A DNA stretch of 64,000 bases from RECM01 sp047921215. Lineage in GTDB: Bacteria; Bacteroidota; Rhodothermia; Balneolales; Cyclonatronaceae. A program made the position numbers and the translations under genes. The notes under the pieces are model-generated. The model saw nothing but the letters and a program-made list of their open reading frames with translations. It did no database searches and was not told where the DNA came from. This document shows, one piece after another, positions 16,983 to 24,921 of the stretch (within the stretch, counting starts at the first letter, position 1; each line of letters starts with the position of its first letter). The stretch lies in contig JBLRWO010000013.1 in the NCBI GenBank assembly GCA_047921215.1, positions 29,507 through 93,506 on the forward strand. The letters are read 5' to 3'.

Positions 16983-18056
16983 ATGATGCATACTAACAGT
17001 GGACTTCTGCCGGCATACGGCATCCTTCTTGGGGCACTGTTGTGGATTGGCGGATGCGGCACTACAGCAGAGGATGAAGCGGAGCGCCGGCTTGCTTCTC
17101 ATCTGAATTTCTACAACTGGTCGTACTATATCGGCGAGACAACGATCTCCGATTTTCAGGACAGGACCGGTGTGAGAGTACGCTACGACAACTACTCGAG
17201 CAACGAGGAGGTGCTTGCACGGTTGCAGGCCGGAGTATCGGGCTACGACGTGGTTGTGCCCAGCGACTATATGGTTGAAGTGATGGTCAGCCTCGATCTG
17301 CTAAGTCCACTGAATCATGATAATTTGCCAAACATGGTTCATATGAACCCGGACTTTATAGATCTGCCGTTCGATCCGGAAAACAGGTGTTCCATACCCT
17401 ATCAATGGGGCAGTGCAGGTATTGGAGTCAACGTAGCCCGCGTTCCCGAATTTGAAGAAAGCTGGGATCTGTTGTGGGATGAAACCTACAGCGGCAGAAT
17501 ATCCATGCTCGATGATATGCGAAGCGGCCTTGTTCCGGCATTGAAAAGGCTGGGTTATTCCGTTAATACAACCAATGAGCTGGAACTGGAAGAAGCCCTT
17601 GAACTGATGGCCGAACAGAAGCCACTGGTAAGGGCCTACACAAGCGATACCTTCATAGACCTTCTCAAATCGGGAGATATCTGGATAGCGTACGGCTGGA
17701 GTGGCGACATCTACCAGGTTGCGAAGGAAAATCCGGACATCAGATTCATAATCCCAAAAGAAGGGACCTACCTTTGGGTTGATAATATGGTTATACCGCG
17801 AAGCGCACCAAGTCCATATACGGCTGAAGTGTTTATGAATTACATTATGGATCCTCATATCTGTGCCGGAATAACCAATACTACCTGGTATGCCAGCCCG
17901 AATTTGAATGCTATCCCCCATATCCACCCTGAAATTACCGGCGACCCGAATATCTATCTTCCGGATGAAATTATGGAACAGAGTGAATTTTTACAGGATG
18001 TGGGAGAAAATACGCGCCTGTATGAGCGCATCTGGAGCAGGCTGAAATCACAATAG
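16983..18056 (+). CDS. potD: Spermidine/putrescine-binding lipoprotein (PotD)
   Basis: This is the periplasmic substrate-binding component of a polyamine ABC transporter. The start is set at ATG 16983; a TTG at 16971 is also open. About 20 hydrophobic residues end in a lipobox at Cys25 (WIGGC). FYNWSYYIGE, VRYDNYSSNEEVLARL and YDVVVPSDYMVE follow the PotD pattern, as do the central IPYQWGSAGIGVN and the C-terminal ASPNLNA. Length (357) is normal. It is orphaned, since its permease and ATPase genes have collapsed just upstream. The first third is richer in GC than the remainder, so the gene may be a recombinant. It may serve another transporter or act as a sensor. Confidence 0.9.
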   Translation: MMHTNSGLLPAYGILLGALLWIGGCGTTAEDEAERRLASHLNFYNWSYYIGETTISDFQDRTGVRVRYDNYSSNEEVLARLQAGVSGYDVVVPSDYMVEVMVSLDLLSPLNHDNLPNMVHMNPDFIDLPFDPENRCSIPYQWGSAGIGVNVARVPEFEESWDLLWDETYSGRISMLDDMRSGLVPALKRLGYSVNTTNELELEEALELMAEQKPLVRAYTSDTFIDLLKSGDIWIAYGWSGDIYQVAKENPDIRFIIPKEGTYLWVDNMVIPRSAPSPYTAEVFMNYIMDPHICAGITNTTWYASPNLNAIPHIHPEITGDPNIYLPDEIMEQSEFLQDVGENTRLYERIWSRLKSQ

Positions 18057-18370
18057 AACATGAATGAGTATTTATGGTTCAGGGTTTCATCAGAATATGG
18101 CCTGCCGTTAGTCATTCCTGTTAACCGCTTCACCAGGCATTCGGTTCAACTTTCAGGATCAATTCCGTTAACTTGAAATTCAGAACCGTTATCACCGGAA
18201 TTTGTAATCCTGGAATAACTGATATCTGTAAGTAAAAAGTAATGCAATCTGATGATCTCATGTAAAAAAATTTTATAAAAAAGGGTGCTCCATTGCTTTA
18301 GAATCAGGATTACCCGTTCTTCTGTCAGACCATCTACGACCCATTAAACCATTTTTCAGGAAATTTATCT
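18057..18370. other. Intergenic gap
   Basis: These 314 bp hold no plausible gene, no clear terminator for potD and no repeat that I can see. Confidence 0.5.
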
Positions 18371-20749
18371 ATGTATAAAATAATGATTGCGTTAGCAGCG
18401 CTCGCCCTGGTTACGGCTTGCGGTACATCGCAGAAAGCTTCCAGCCCGTCCGGATCGCAGGAATCCCCGTCGGCGCGTAATGCATCCAACCGTACGGTTA
18501 ATTATGCCCAGCTGGTACGCGGTGCCGAAACAGAGGAAGGCCTCTTTACCGTACATCAGAAAGACGGTAAACTCTACTATGAAATCCCACTCAATATACT
18601 GGACCGTGAGATGCTGCTGGTGTCACGTCGAGCACAGACAATGACAGGCATGGGTTATGGCGGTCAGCGCTACAATAACCAGGTGGTACGCTGGGTACGC
18701 CAGAACAACAACATACTGTTCCGGAACGTAACCCACCGCATTACCGCTGATTCCACGCAGGCAGTTTATGAAGCAGTTCGCAACTCATCGTTTGAACCTA
18801 TCATAGCCTCATTTAAAATTGAAACCTGGAACCGGGATTCAACAGCAGTGGTAATTGAAGCGACCAATCTGTATGCAACAGATATACCTGAGCTGTCGCC
18901 ACGACGGCAGATGCGGGCACGCAGGCTCGATACCAACCGGAGCTATATTGAAAAGGTGAGATCATTTCCGGAAAACATCGAAGTACGTGCCGCCCTTACG
19001 TTTGAAACCGACAATGCCCCCGGAAACCTGGGTACCATATCGGTGATGATGAACCACAGCATGCTTCTTCTGCCTGAAACGCCGATGAAGGGCCGGCTTT
19101 GGGACGAAAGAGTAGGCTATTTTTCCGTTTCACAGACTGATTTCGGCAGTGATGAACACCGGGCAGCTACCCGCCGGTTTATCACCCGCTGGAGACTGGA
19201 GAAGCAGAATCCGGAGGCCGAAGTTTCCGATCCCGTGAAACCCATCACGTTCTATGTCGACCGGGCCACACCTGAATGGCTGGTTCCCTATGTTATTGAA
19301 GGAGTGAACGACTGGCAGGTTGCCTTCCAACAGGCCGGCTTCAGTAATGCCATTATCGGTAAAAGGGCGCCGTCACTTGAAGAAGACCCCGACTGGAGCC
19401 CGGAGGATATCCGCTATCCAACCATCCGCTGGTACCCCTCCAATATTCAAAATGCATATGGACCGCATGTAAACGACCCGCGCAGCGGTGAAATTATTAC
19501 GTCATCGATCGGCATGTACCACAACATCATGAACCTGCTCAGGAACTGGTATTTCATTCAGGGGGCGGGTGCAGATGAGCAGGCCAGGACCCATAAATTT
19601 TCAGATGAACTGATGGGCCGTCTTGTTCAGTACGTGGTAGCACATGAAGTCGGGCATACACTCGGCTTGCCACACAACATGAAAGCCAGCGGCATGGTAC
19701 CTACCGACAGTCTGCGCAGTGCAACCTTTACCCACAAATATGGAACAACGCCGTCGATCATGGATTATGCACGGAATAACTATGTTGCCCAGCCCGGCGA
19801 TAATGCCTTTATGTTTCCGATTGTTTCCATATATGACAATTTTTCCATTGAGTGGGGTTATAAACCATTCCCTGAAGCGAATTCACCCAGGGAAGAGAAG
19901 CCCTTCCTCGACGCAATCGCAGCACGCCAGATTGATGAACCCATGCTCCGGTTCGGAAACCTGTCGCAGGTGGATCCGACCCAGCAACGCGAGGCCCTTG
20001 GCGATAACCATGTTAAATCATCCAGGTACGGAGTTGCCAATCTGAAGCGGATCATGGGCTTCATCATCGACAGTGCTGGCTCGGATGGTGACGATTATTC
20101 CACTCTCCAGGAGCTGTATAACAACGTGATTTCTCAGCGCAACCGCTATCTTGGCCATGTGGTAAGCTGGATTGGCGGAGTTATAACACAGACCAAAGTA
20201 TATGGCCAGGAAGGGCAGGTGTATACACCTGTTGCCAGAGATCGTCAGGTGGAGGCAATGGATTTCCTTATTGAAGAGGGTTTTTCAACGCCTACCTACC
20301 TCCTCGACCAGGAAGTGCTGCGCCGTATTGAGTCGGCCGGAGCAACCGACAGGATCATGCAATCTCAGCGAATGGTACTGATGCAGCTTATGAGTGACGC
20401 CCGCATCAAACGGATGGCTGAAATTGAAGCGGCCAGCACCGATACCCGCGAAGTTTATACTATCGGCGAAATGATGAGTGAGGCCAGAAAGGGTGTATGG
20501 GCTGAACTGACACACAGAAATGTAAATGTGGATCTCTATCGTCGGAACCTGCAGCGATCCTACATCGAGGTAGTGGAAAACAGACTGAATGCTGAGGACC
20601 TTTCCGGCGAAGCACGTGCAATTTTCAGAGGTAACCTGGTACAGATATCAACTGATATTGACCGTGTGATGTCGCGGGCTCAAAATGACACAACACGCAT
20701 GCACCTGCAGGATATAAAGAAAGAGATTGAACGCATTTTGGATGTGTGA
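18371..20749 (+). CDS. Zinc-dependent metalloprotease lipoprotein (DUF5117/DUF5118 type)
   Basis: This 792-residue secreted protein belongs to the DUF5117-containing metzincin-like family frequent in Bacteroidota. The first 17 residues are a lipoprotein signal (LALVTACG). The catalytic zinc motif HEVGHTLGLPH lies at H425, E426, H429 and H435, followed by a candidate Met-turn in PSIMDYARNNY. The N-terminal DUF5118/5117 region (about residues 40-290) precedes the protease domain. A helical C-terminal part (about 560-792) is typical of the family. Physiological substrate is unknown; the presumed location is the outer membrane or cell surface. Confidence 0.9.
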   Translation: MYKIMIALAALALVTACGTSQKASSPSGSQESPSARNASNRTVNYAQLVRGAETEEGLFTVHQKDGKLYYEIPLNILDREMLLVSRRAQTMTGMGYGGQRYNNQVVRWVRQNNNILFRNVTHRITADSTQAVYEAVRNSSFEPIIASFKIETWNRDSTAVVIEATNLYATDIPELSPRRQMRARRLDTNRSYIEKVRSFPENIEVRAALTFETDNAPGNLGTISVMMNHSMLLLPETPMKGRLWDERVGYFSVSQTDFGSDEHRAATRRFITRWRLEKQNPEAEVSDPVKPITFYVDRATPEWLVPYVIEGVNDWQVAFQQAGFSNAIIGKRAPSLEEDPDWSPEDIRYPTIRWYPSNIQNAYGPHVNDPRSGEIITSSIGMYHNIMNLLRNWYFIQGAGADEQARTHKFSDELMGRLVQYVVAHEVGHTLGLPHNMKASGMVPTDSLRSATFTHKYGTTPSIMDYARNNYVAQPGDNAFMFPIVSIYDNFSIEWGYKPFPEANSPREEKPFLDAIAARQIDEPMLRFGNLSQVDPTQQREALGDNHVKSSRYGVANLKRIMGFIIDSAGSDGDDYSTLQELYNNVISQRNRYLGHVVSWIGGVITQTKVYGQEGQVYTPVARDRQVEAMDFLIEEGFSTPTYLLDQEVLRRIESAGATDRIMQSQRMVLMQLMSDARIKRMAEIEAASTDTREVYTIGEMMSEARKGVWAELTHRNVNVDLYRRNLQRSYIEVVENRLNAEDLSGEARAIFRGNLVQISTDIDRVMSRAQNDTTRMHLQDIKKEIERILDV

Positions 20750-20808
20750 CCCCCATCTGGTTTACCGGATTCTCACATTCAAACCATAAATTTGGTCATC
20801 TGTTTAAA

Positions 20809-20845
20809 AAGGCCGGTACGCGGTAAATCGCATACCGGCCTTTTT
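20809..20845. terminator. Rho-independent terminator
   Basis: AAAAGGCCGGTA and TACCGGCCTTTT form a long GC-rich stem ending in a T tract, about 60 bp after the metalloprotease stop. The A tract on the other side makes it potentially bidirectional. Its stem core (AAGGCCGGTA) is repeated in the terminator at 60317-60350. Confidence 0.88.
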
Positions 20846-20914
20846 CCTTTAGTCAGAAATCCGGGATGAACTTTTTTGTAAATTAAATCGTCAGTATTAA
20901 ATAATATCATTGGT

Positions 20915-21031
20915 ATCGTCAGAATCGTCACTAATGTAGTTATCGTCAGAGTTGTCACGATCGCTACGATCGCCACTATCGCCACTATCGCCAGTTTCGC
21001 CAGTTTCGCAACTAATATCAGTATAGTCAAT
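20915..21031. repeat. Degenerate 9-bp tandem repeat, thirteen units
   Basis: Thirteen contiguous nonamers read ATCGTCAGA, ATCGTCACT, AATGTAGTT, ATCGTCAGA, GTTGTCACG, ATCGCTACG, ATCGCCACT twice, ATCGCCAGT, TTCGCCAGT, TTCGCAACT, AATATCAGT and ATAGTCAAT. The consensus is ATCGYCACT. The middle units are nearly identical and the ends decay. An open frame on the minus strand through it would encode a low-complexity AIV/TIL repeat and looks incidental. The array ends 78 bp upstream of the propeller lipoprotein gene. It has no spacers, so it is not CRISPR. Confidence 0.8.
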
Positions 21032-21109
21032 CTATCGGTAGCAGCGTCTTTGTTTGGCGGTTCGGATAACGTTACCTAATCAACCATTTTCAAAATGACC
21101 TGTTTTTGT

Positions 21110-22246
21110 ATGAAAAAGATCGGCTTTCTGCTTTTTTTAACAAACTTTATGTGGTCCTGTACCGGATCCGATTCACCCCAAAAGGCCGATGGCACCCTCG
21201 TAACGATTGATACAGAGGAAATTCTGAGGATCAGTGACGAATACTCTGAAGAATATCTGTTTGGCCGTCTGAATGGCGTAGTTGTTGATGCAGATGGCCA
21301 TATTCTGGCAGGTGATCAGTCTCAAATAACGATCTATCATTTCTCGGAGGATGGTTCTTACCTCGGGAGTTTTGGGCAGCAGGGGGCAGGCCCCGGAGAA
21401 TTCGGCCAGTTTTTCAATCTTGGAATCACTTATGACGACAGCCTGTATGTTCAGGACGTGATGCAGTCGCGGGTTATCACATTCGGAAAAAATGAGGATG
21501 GACAATGGGCATTCGGAAGCACGATTGCACTTCGCAGGGGAGATGGCGGGTTTCCTTCACAATTTCACAAAATCAGCGACGGGGATTTCCTTGTGCATTA
21601 CATGCGAGGGGTTCAAACCTCTGTGATTAGTGAAAAGCCCTACCTCCAGTTGGCAGATCGCGGCGGTGATGTTAACGGAGAAAAAATCCTGGAACTCGAA
21701 CCCTACCAAATGCATGTAATACAATCCGGAAACAGGGTAATTGCTATGGGAATACCATATACGTATCATCAGCCATTTACAGTAAGCCACACGGGTCATA
21801 TCTACACCGGCTTCAATGAGAACCTGTTCATTTCGAAATACGATCACAGTGGTAATCATCTGCTGGATATCGATTTCCCGGTTGATCCCATTGAAGTTTC
21901 CAGGGAGGAAAAGGATGAAGCCGTTAGCGGATTCGGTGAATCGGCAGATGAGGTGCGTTCCAGAATGCCCGATATAAAACCTGCCTTCACGCGGTTACTG
22001 GTATCTGATACCGGCGATTTGTGGGTGCACAGAGGGGTTGTTGACGAGCTTGAAGTCTGGCTGGTTTTTTCTGACACCGGCAAACCGATGTTCCAGGTTC
22101 AACTGCCCCAACATTTCATGGTATCTCGGATACGTCATGGTAATATCTATGGTACCCTGCCTGATGTAGACGAACTGGTAAGTATTATCGTGTACAGGTA
22201 TATTCAGGACGGATCATCAGAAGATTTTGCTGATGGTTCACGCTGA
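21110..22246 (+). CDS. 6-bladed beta-propeller lipoprotein
   Basis: The chosen start at 21110 gives MKKIGFLLFLTNFMWSC, a lipoprotein signal ending at Cys17; an ATG five codons upstream is also possible. The protein (378 residues) matches the 6-bladed beta-propeller (DUF5128-like, NHL-related) family abundant in Bacteroidota and Balneolota. Typical blade sequences include GVVVDADGHILAGDQSQITIY, given as a landmark near residues 60-80, and GSFGQQGAGPGEFGQF. Such proteins are cell-surface or periplasmic, and their ligands are generally unknown. It is a single gene, with the 9-bp repeat in its upstream region. Confidence 0.83.
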   Translation: MKKIGFLLFLTNFMWSCTGSDSPQKADGTLVTIDTEEILRISDEYSEEYLFGRLNGVVVDADGHILAGDQSQITIYHFSEDGSYLGSFGQQGAGPGEFGQFFNLGITYDDSLYVQDVMQSRVITFGKNEDGQWAFGSTIALRRGDGGFPSQFHKISDGDFLVHYMRGVQTSVISEKPYLQLADRGGDVNGEKILELEPYQMHVIQSGNRVIAMGIPYTYHQPFTVSHTGHIYTGFNENLFISKYDHSGNHLLDIDFPVDPIEVSREEKDEAVSGFGESADEVRSRMPDIKPAFTRLLVSDTGDLWVHRGVVDELEVWLVFSDTGKPMFQVQLPQHFMVSRIRHGNIYGTLPDVDELVSIIVYRYIQDGSSEDFADGSR

Positions 22247-22273
22247 GTTGCCGGATGCCAGGACTCCGGCAAC
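22247..22273. terminator. GC-rich hairpin between convergent genes
   Basis: GTTGCCGGA and TCCGGCAAC form a perfect 9-bp stem with a 9-base loop, starting right after the propeller gene stop. No T tract follows on either side, so it may stabilise mRNA 3' ends rather than act as a classical intrinsic terminator. Confidence 0.55.
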
Positions 22274-22295
22274 CCGCACGAACTTTACCCGGTGT

Positions 22296-23717
22296 TCATG
22301 ATGGCTGGAATACCTTTTTATCAGTTACGAGTTCCGATACAGCATCCACAAATAACCGGGCTTTTTCCGCTGTATCCGATTCACAGTAAATCCGAAGCAG
22401 AGGCTCTGTACCCGATGATCTTACCAGAATCCAGGTCCCGTCTTCGAGCCATAATTTGGTGCCGTCTTTGGTCTCCCGTTCAACAACTGCCAGGCCGCTA
22501 ATCTCTTTAAGCTGGTTTTGACGGATGTAGCTTAATACCGCCTTCTGATGTTCTTCAGACAATTCAATATCAACGCGCCTGTTGTAGTTTGGACCAAATT
22601 CATCAAACAGTTCCCTCACCAGTATGCTGAGTGGTTTCCCTGACTCCAGTATCATTTCAATGATCAACAGGCTTATGTAGATACCGTCCATGTCTGGAAT
22701 ATGGCCTTTAACTGTCATCCCACCACTTTCTTCACCACCGATAATGACATTGCACGTCAGCATTTTTTCGGAGATGTATTTAAAACCTACAGGTGTGGTT
22801 TCCAGAATAAGGCCATATTTCTCGGCCTGTCTATTGAGCATGTGCGTGGTTGAAAATGTTTTGATCACACATCCTTTCAATCCCTTGTTACGGGCAAAAT
22901 ATTTTGTAAGTAAGCTCAGGATCAGATGAGCATCGACATACTGACCCTTTTCGTCAAATAGTCCGACTCTTTCAGCATCACCATCCGTAGCCAGGCCAAT
23001 GCTGCATCTGTGTTCAACCACAAAGTCTGCAAGTTCCCTGAGATTTTCTTCTTTGGGTTCAGGAGCACGACCGTGATAGCCGGGATTGAATATGGAGTGT
23101 ATTTCCAGTATCTGACTACCTAAAAGTTCTCTGAGTAAGCCCTGACCGGCACCATACATTGAATCATGGGCTATCATTATGTTACTTCTCCTGATTCTTT
23201 TTGTGTCAATTCTGCGCCGTAGTACTGTCAGATACTGACCGTTAAGATCGATCTGCCTGATGAGGCCATTCCGGAGGAACTCATCGAGCGGGCCGGGTTT
23301 AAAATCAGGATCAGTATCACTGATTCTGGCTTCCACGTCGTCGCTTTGATAGGCTGAAACGGGTCCGCCAAAAGGTGCTTTTATCTTGACCCCGTTATAT
23401 ATGGGGGGATTATGACTTCCGGTGATAATTACACCAACGGAATCGTGTTCAAGTGCAGCCCAACTTATTGCAGGAGTGGAACATACAGACCGGCTAATTC
23501 TTACAGGTATACCCATGGCAGCAAGTACACAGGCTGCGTGTTCTGCAAATTCCCTGCCCATAAATCGGGTATCATAACCCAGTATAACACCATTATCGGT
23601 AATATTATCCTCAGTAATCCAGCTGGCGATGGCCTGCATTACCAGATTCAGGTTATCAAAAGTGAAATCCCTGGCAATAATGCCCCTCCAGCCTGCAGTG
23701 CCAAATTTGATTGTCAT
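22296..23717 (-). CDS. Phosphoglucomutase/phosphomannomutase family protein
   Basis: This 473-residue alpha-D-phosphohexomutase interconverts 1- and 6-phosphates of hexoses. The phosphoserine loop is TGSHNPPIYNG with Ser101. The metal-binding loop is DGDAER, the sugar-binding loop is GGEESGGM, and the C-terminal phosphate-binding loop is RSSGTEPLLRIY. All four loops of the family are intact. The N-terminal FGTAGWRG is typical of the phosphoglucomutase-like branch found in Bacteroidota and archaea. Whether glucose or mannose phosphate is the main substrate cannot be read from sequence. It lies downstream of cysS and lgt on the same strand, after 151 bp containing a repeat. Confidence 0.93.
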   Translation of the reverse strand: MTIKFGTAGWRGIIARDFTFDNLNLVMQAIASWITEDNITDNGVILGYDTRFMGREFAEHAACVLAAMGIPVRISRSVCSTPAISWAALEHDSVGVIITGSHNPPIYNGVKIKAPFGGPVSAYQSDDVEARISDTDPDFKPGPLDEFLRNGLIRQIDLNGQYLTVLRRRIDTKRIRRSNIMIAHDSMYGAGQGLLRELLGSQILEIHSIFNPGYHGRAPEPKEENLRELADFVVEHRCSIGLATDGDAERVGLFDEKGQYVDAHLILSLLTKYFARNKGLKGCVIKTFSTTHMLNRQAEKYGLILETTPVGFKYISEKMLTCNVIIGGEESGGMTVKGHIPDMDGIYISLLIIEMILESGKPLSILVRELFDEFGPNYNRRVDIELSEEHQKAVLSYIRQNQLKEISGLAVVERETKDGTKLWLEDGTWILVRSSGTEPLLRIYCESDTAEKARLFVDAVSELVTDKKVFQPS

Positions 23718-23784
23718 GGCGATACCTGTAAGTTAATTACAGCTAATGTGGTTAGGCTTCATCTGACGTTAATGTAGAATTTGG

Positions 23785-23816
23785 AAATCAGATTTCCCAG
23801 TGGAATTTGACATAAA
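23785..23816 (+). repeat. Dispersed repeat leader, copy 2, with one heptamer
   Basis: GAAATCAGATT, four variable bases, AGTGGAA and TTTGA are followed by GACATAA, matching the leader and one unit of the array at 11647-11736. The start of this copy also forms a perfect palindrome GGAAATC-A-GATTTCC (23784-23798). It lies between lgt and the phosphohexomutase gene. Confidence 0.6.
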
Positions 23817-23868
23817 GTCTGCGTTCCGGTATTAGGATGGTGCCCCCGGCGAAATTCGCAGGTTTTCG

Positions 23869-24909
23869 TTACAAAGTTTTCTCAGAGCTGCTGAAATCCA
23901 CTTTTTTCCAGATAAGCCAGATACCGTACAATATAAAAGGAACACTGAGCAGCTGTCCCATGGTGAAGAAGGTACCATCCATAAATGCTGCCTGTTCAAC
24001 CTTGGTAAACTCAATCAGTATACGTCCGCTGAACAGGATAATCATGATCAGACCGAGCAGCAGGCCTTCGGGCGGATTTTTTCTATAGTATCGGTAAACA
24101 CCCCACAGTATACTCAGAAGTATAATGCACCAAAAGGCCTCGTAAAGCATGGATGGATGCCTCGGTAGCAGGTCAACACGGGCAAAAACAACGGCCCAGG
24201 GCACATCGGTTGGAACACCGAGAATCTCGGAATTGAAAAAATTACCCACACGAATAAAGAAACCGCCAATTGCAACCGGCATAGCAACCCGGTCTCCAAG
24301 CCAGGTAAAGGTAAGATCAGTCCGTTTTTTCATATACAGCCAGATGGCAATTAACATGCCAACACCTGCACCATGACTTGCCAGACCACCCTGCCAGAAA
24401 GCCAGCACTTCGTGCAGGTTCCGAAGATAATAGTCCGGATCATAGAAAATGACATGACCCAGCCTGGCTCCGAGTACTGTTCCGATCAGCATATAGGTGA
24501 GCAGGCTGTCGGCATAAGCCTGTGGTTTCCCGGCGTCTCTGAACAGTTTTGATCCGTACAGGTAACCAAGTAAAAAACCGGAAGCAAACAGCACTCCATA
24601 CCAGCGCGGCATTACCGGGCCAATCGACGACAGTTCCGGACCACCAAAGGGTAGCATCAACAGCTGACCTATTACAATGGCACCAAGAAGAAGCCCTCCG
24701 CTTTTCCAGAGAGGCATCGGCTCTGCAGGATCGGCTTTTCTGCCTCTTTTCTTTTTGACGTCTTTTTCTTTACCGGTGAGCAGGGGATACCCAAAGAATA
24801 ATATGAGCGACAGACCCAGCCCGATTAGGTTGAGGCTGAATGGCAGTGATATTTCAGGGATGGTAAAAGCCACGGGACTGCCGTCCCAGTAGAAATAAGA
24901 ATCCGTCAT
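23869..24909 (-). CDS. lgt: Prolipoprotein diacylglyceryl transferase
   Basis: This integral membrane enzyme transfers diacylglycerol from phosphatidylglycerol to the lipobox cysteine of prelipoproteins. The Lgt signature RVGNFFNSEILG is present, as are the conserved HPSMLYEAF near the end and SHGAGVG in the middle. At least seven hydrophobic segments are visible. The 346-residue length exceeds E. coli Lgt, because of an N-terminal hydrophobic extension and a charged linker (KEKDVKKKRGRK). Its gene starts 12 bp after cysS, so the two are cotranscribed. Several lipoproteins in this window are likely substrates. Confidence 0.95.
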   Translation of the reverse strand: MTDSYFYWDGSPVAFTIPEISLPFSLNLIGLGLSLILFFGYPLLTGKEKDVKKKRGRKADPAEPMPLWKSGGLLLGAIVIGQLLMLPFGGPELSSIGPVMPRWYGVLFASGFLLGYLYGSKLFRDAGKPQAYADSLLTYMLIGTVLGARLGHVIFYDPDYYLRNLHEVLAFWQGGLASHGAGVGMLIAIWLYMKKRTDLTFTWLGDRVAMPVAIGGFFIRVGNFFNSEILGVPTDVPWAVVFARVDLLPRHPSMLYEAFWCIILLSILWGVYRYYRKNPPEGLLLGLIMIILFSGRILIEFTKVEQAAFMDGTFFTMGQLLSVPFILYGIWLIWKKVDFSSSEKTL

Positions 24910-24921
24910 GGTTCGGATCAG

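Noticed and set aside
20779..21030. Minus-strand open frame of 83 codons with an AIV/TIL repeat protein
   Set aside because: It is produced by reading the 9-bp tandem repeat. It has no ribosome site, and the repeat structure explains it better than selection for protein.
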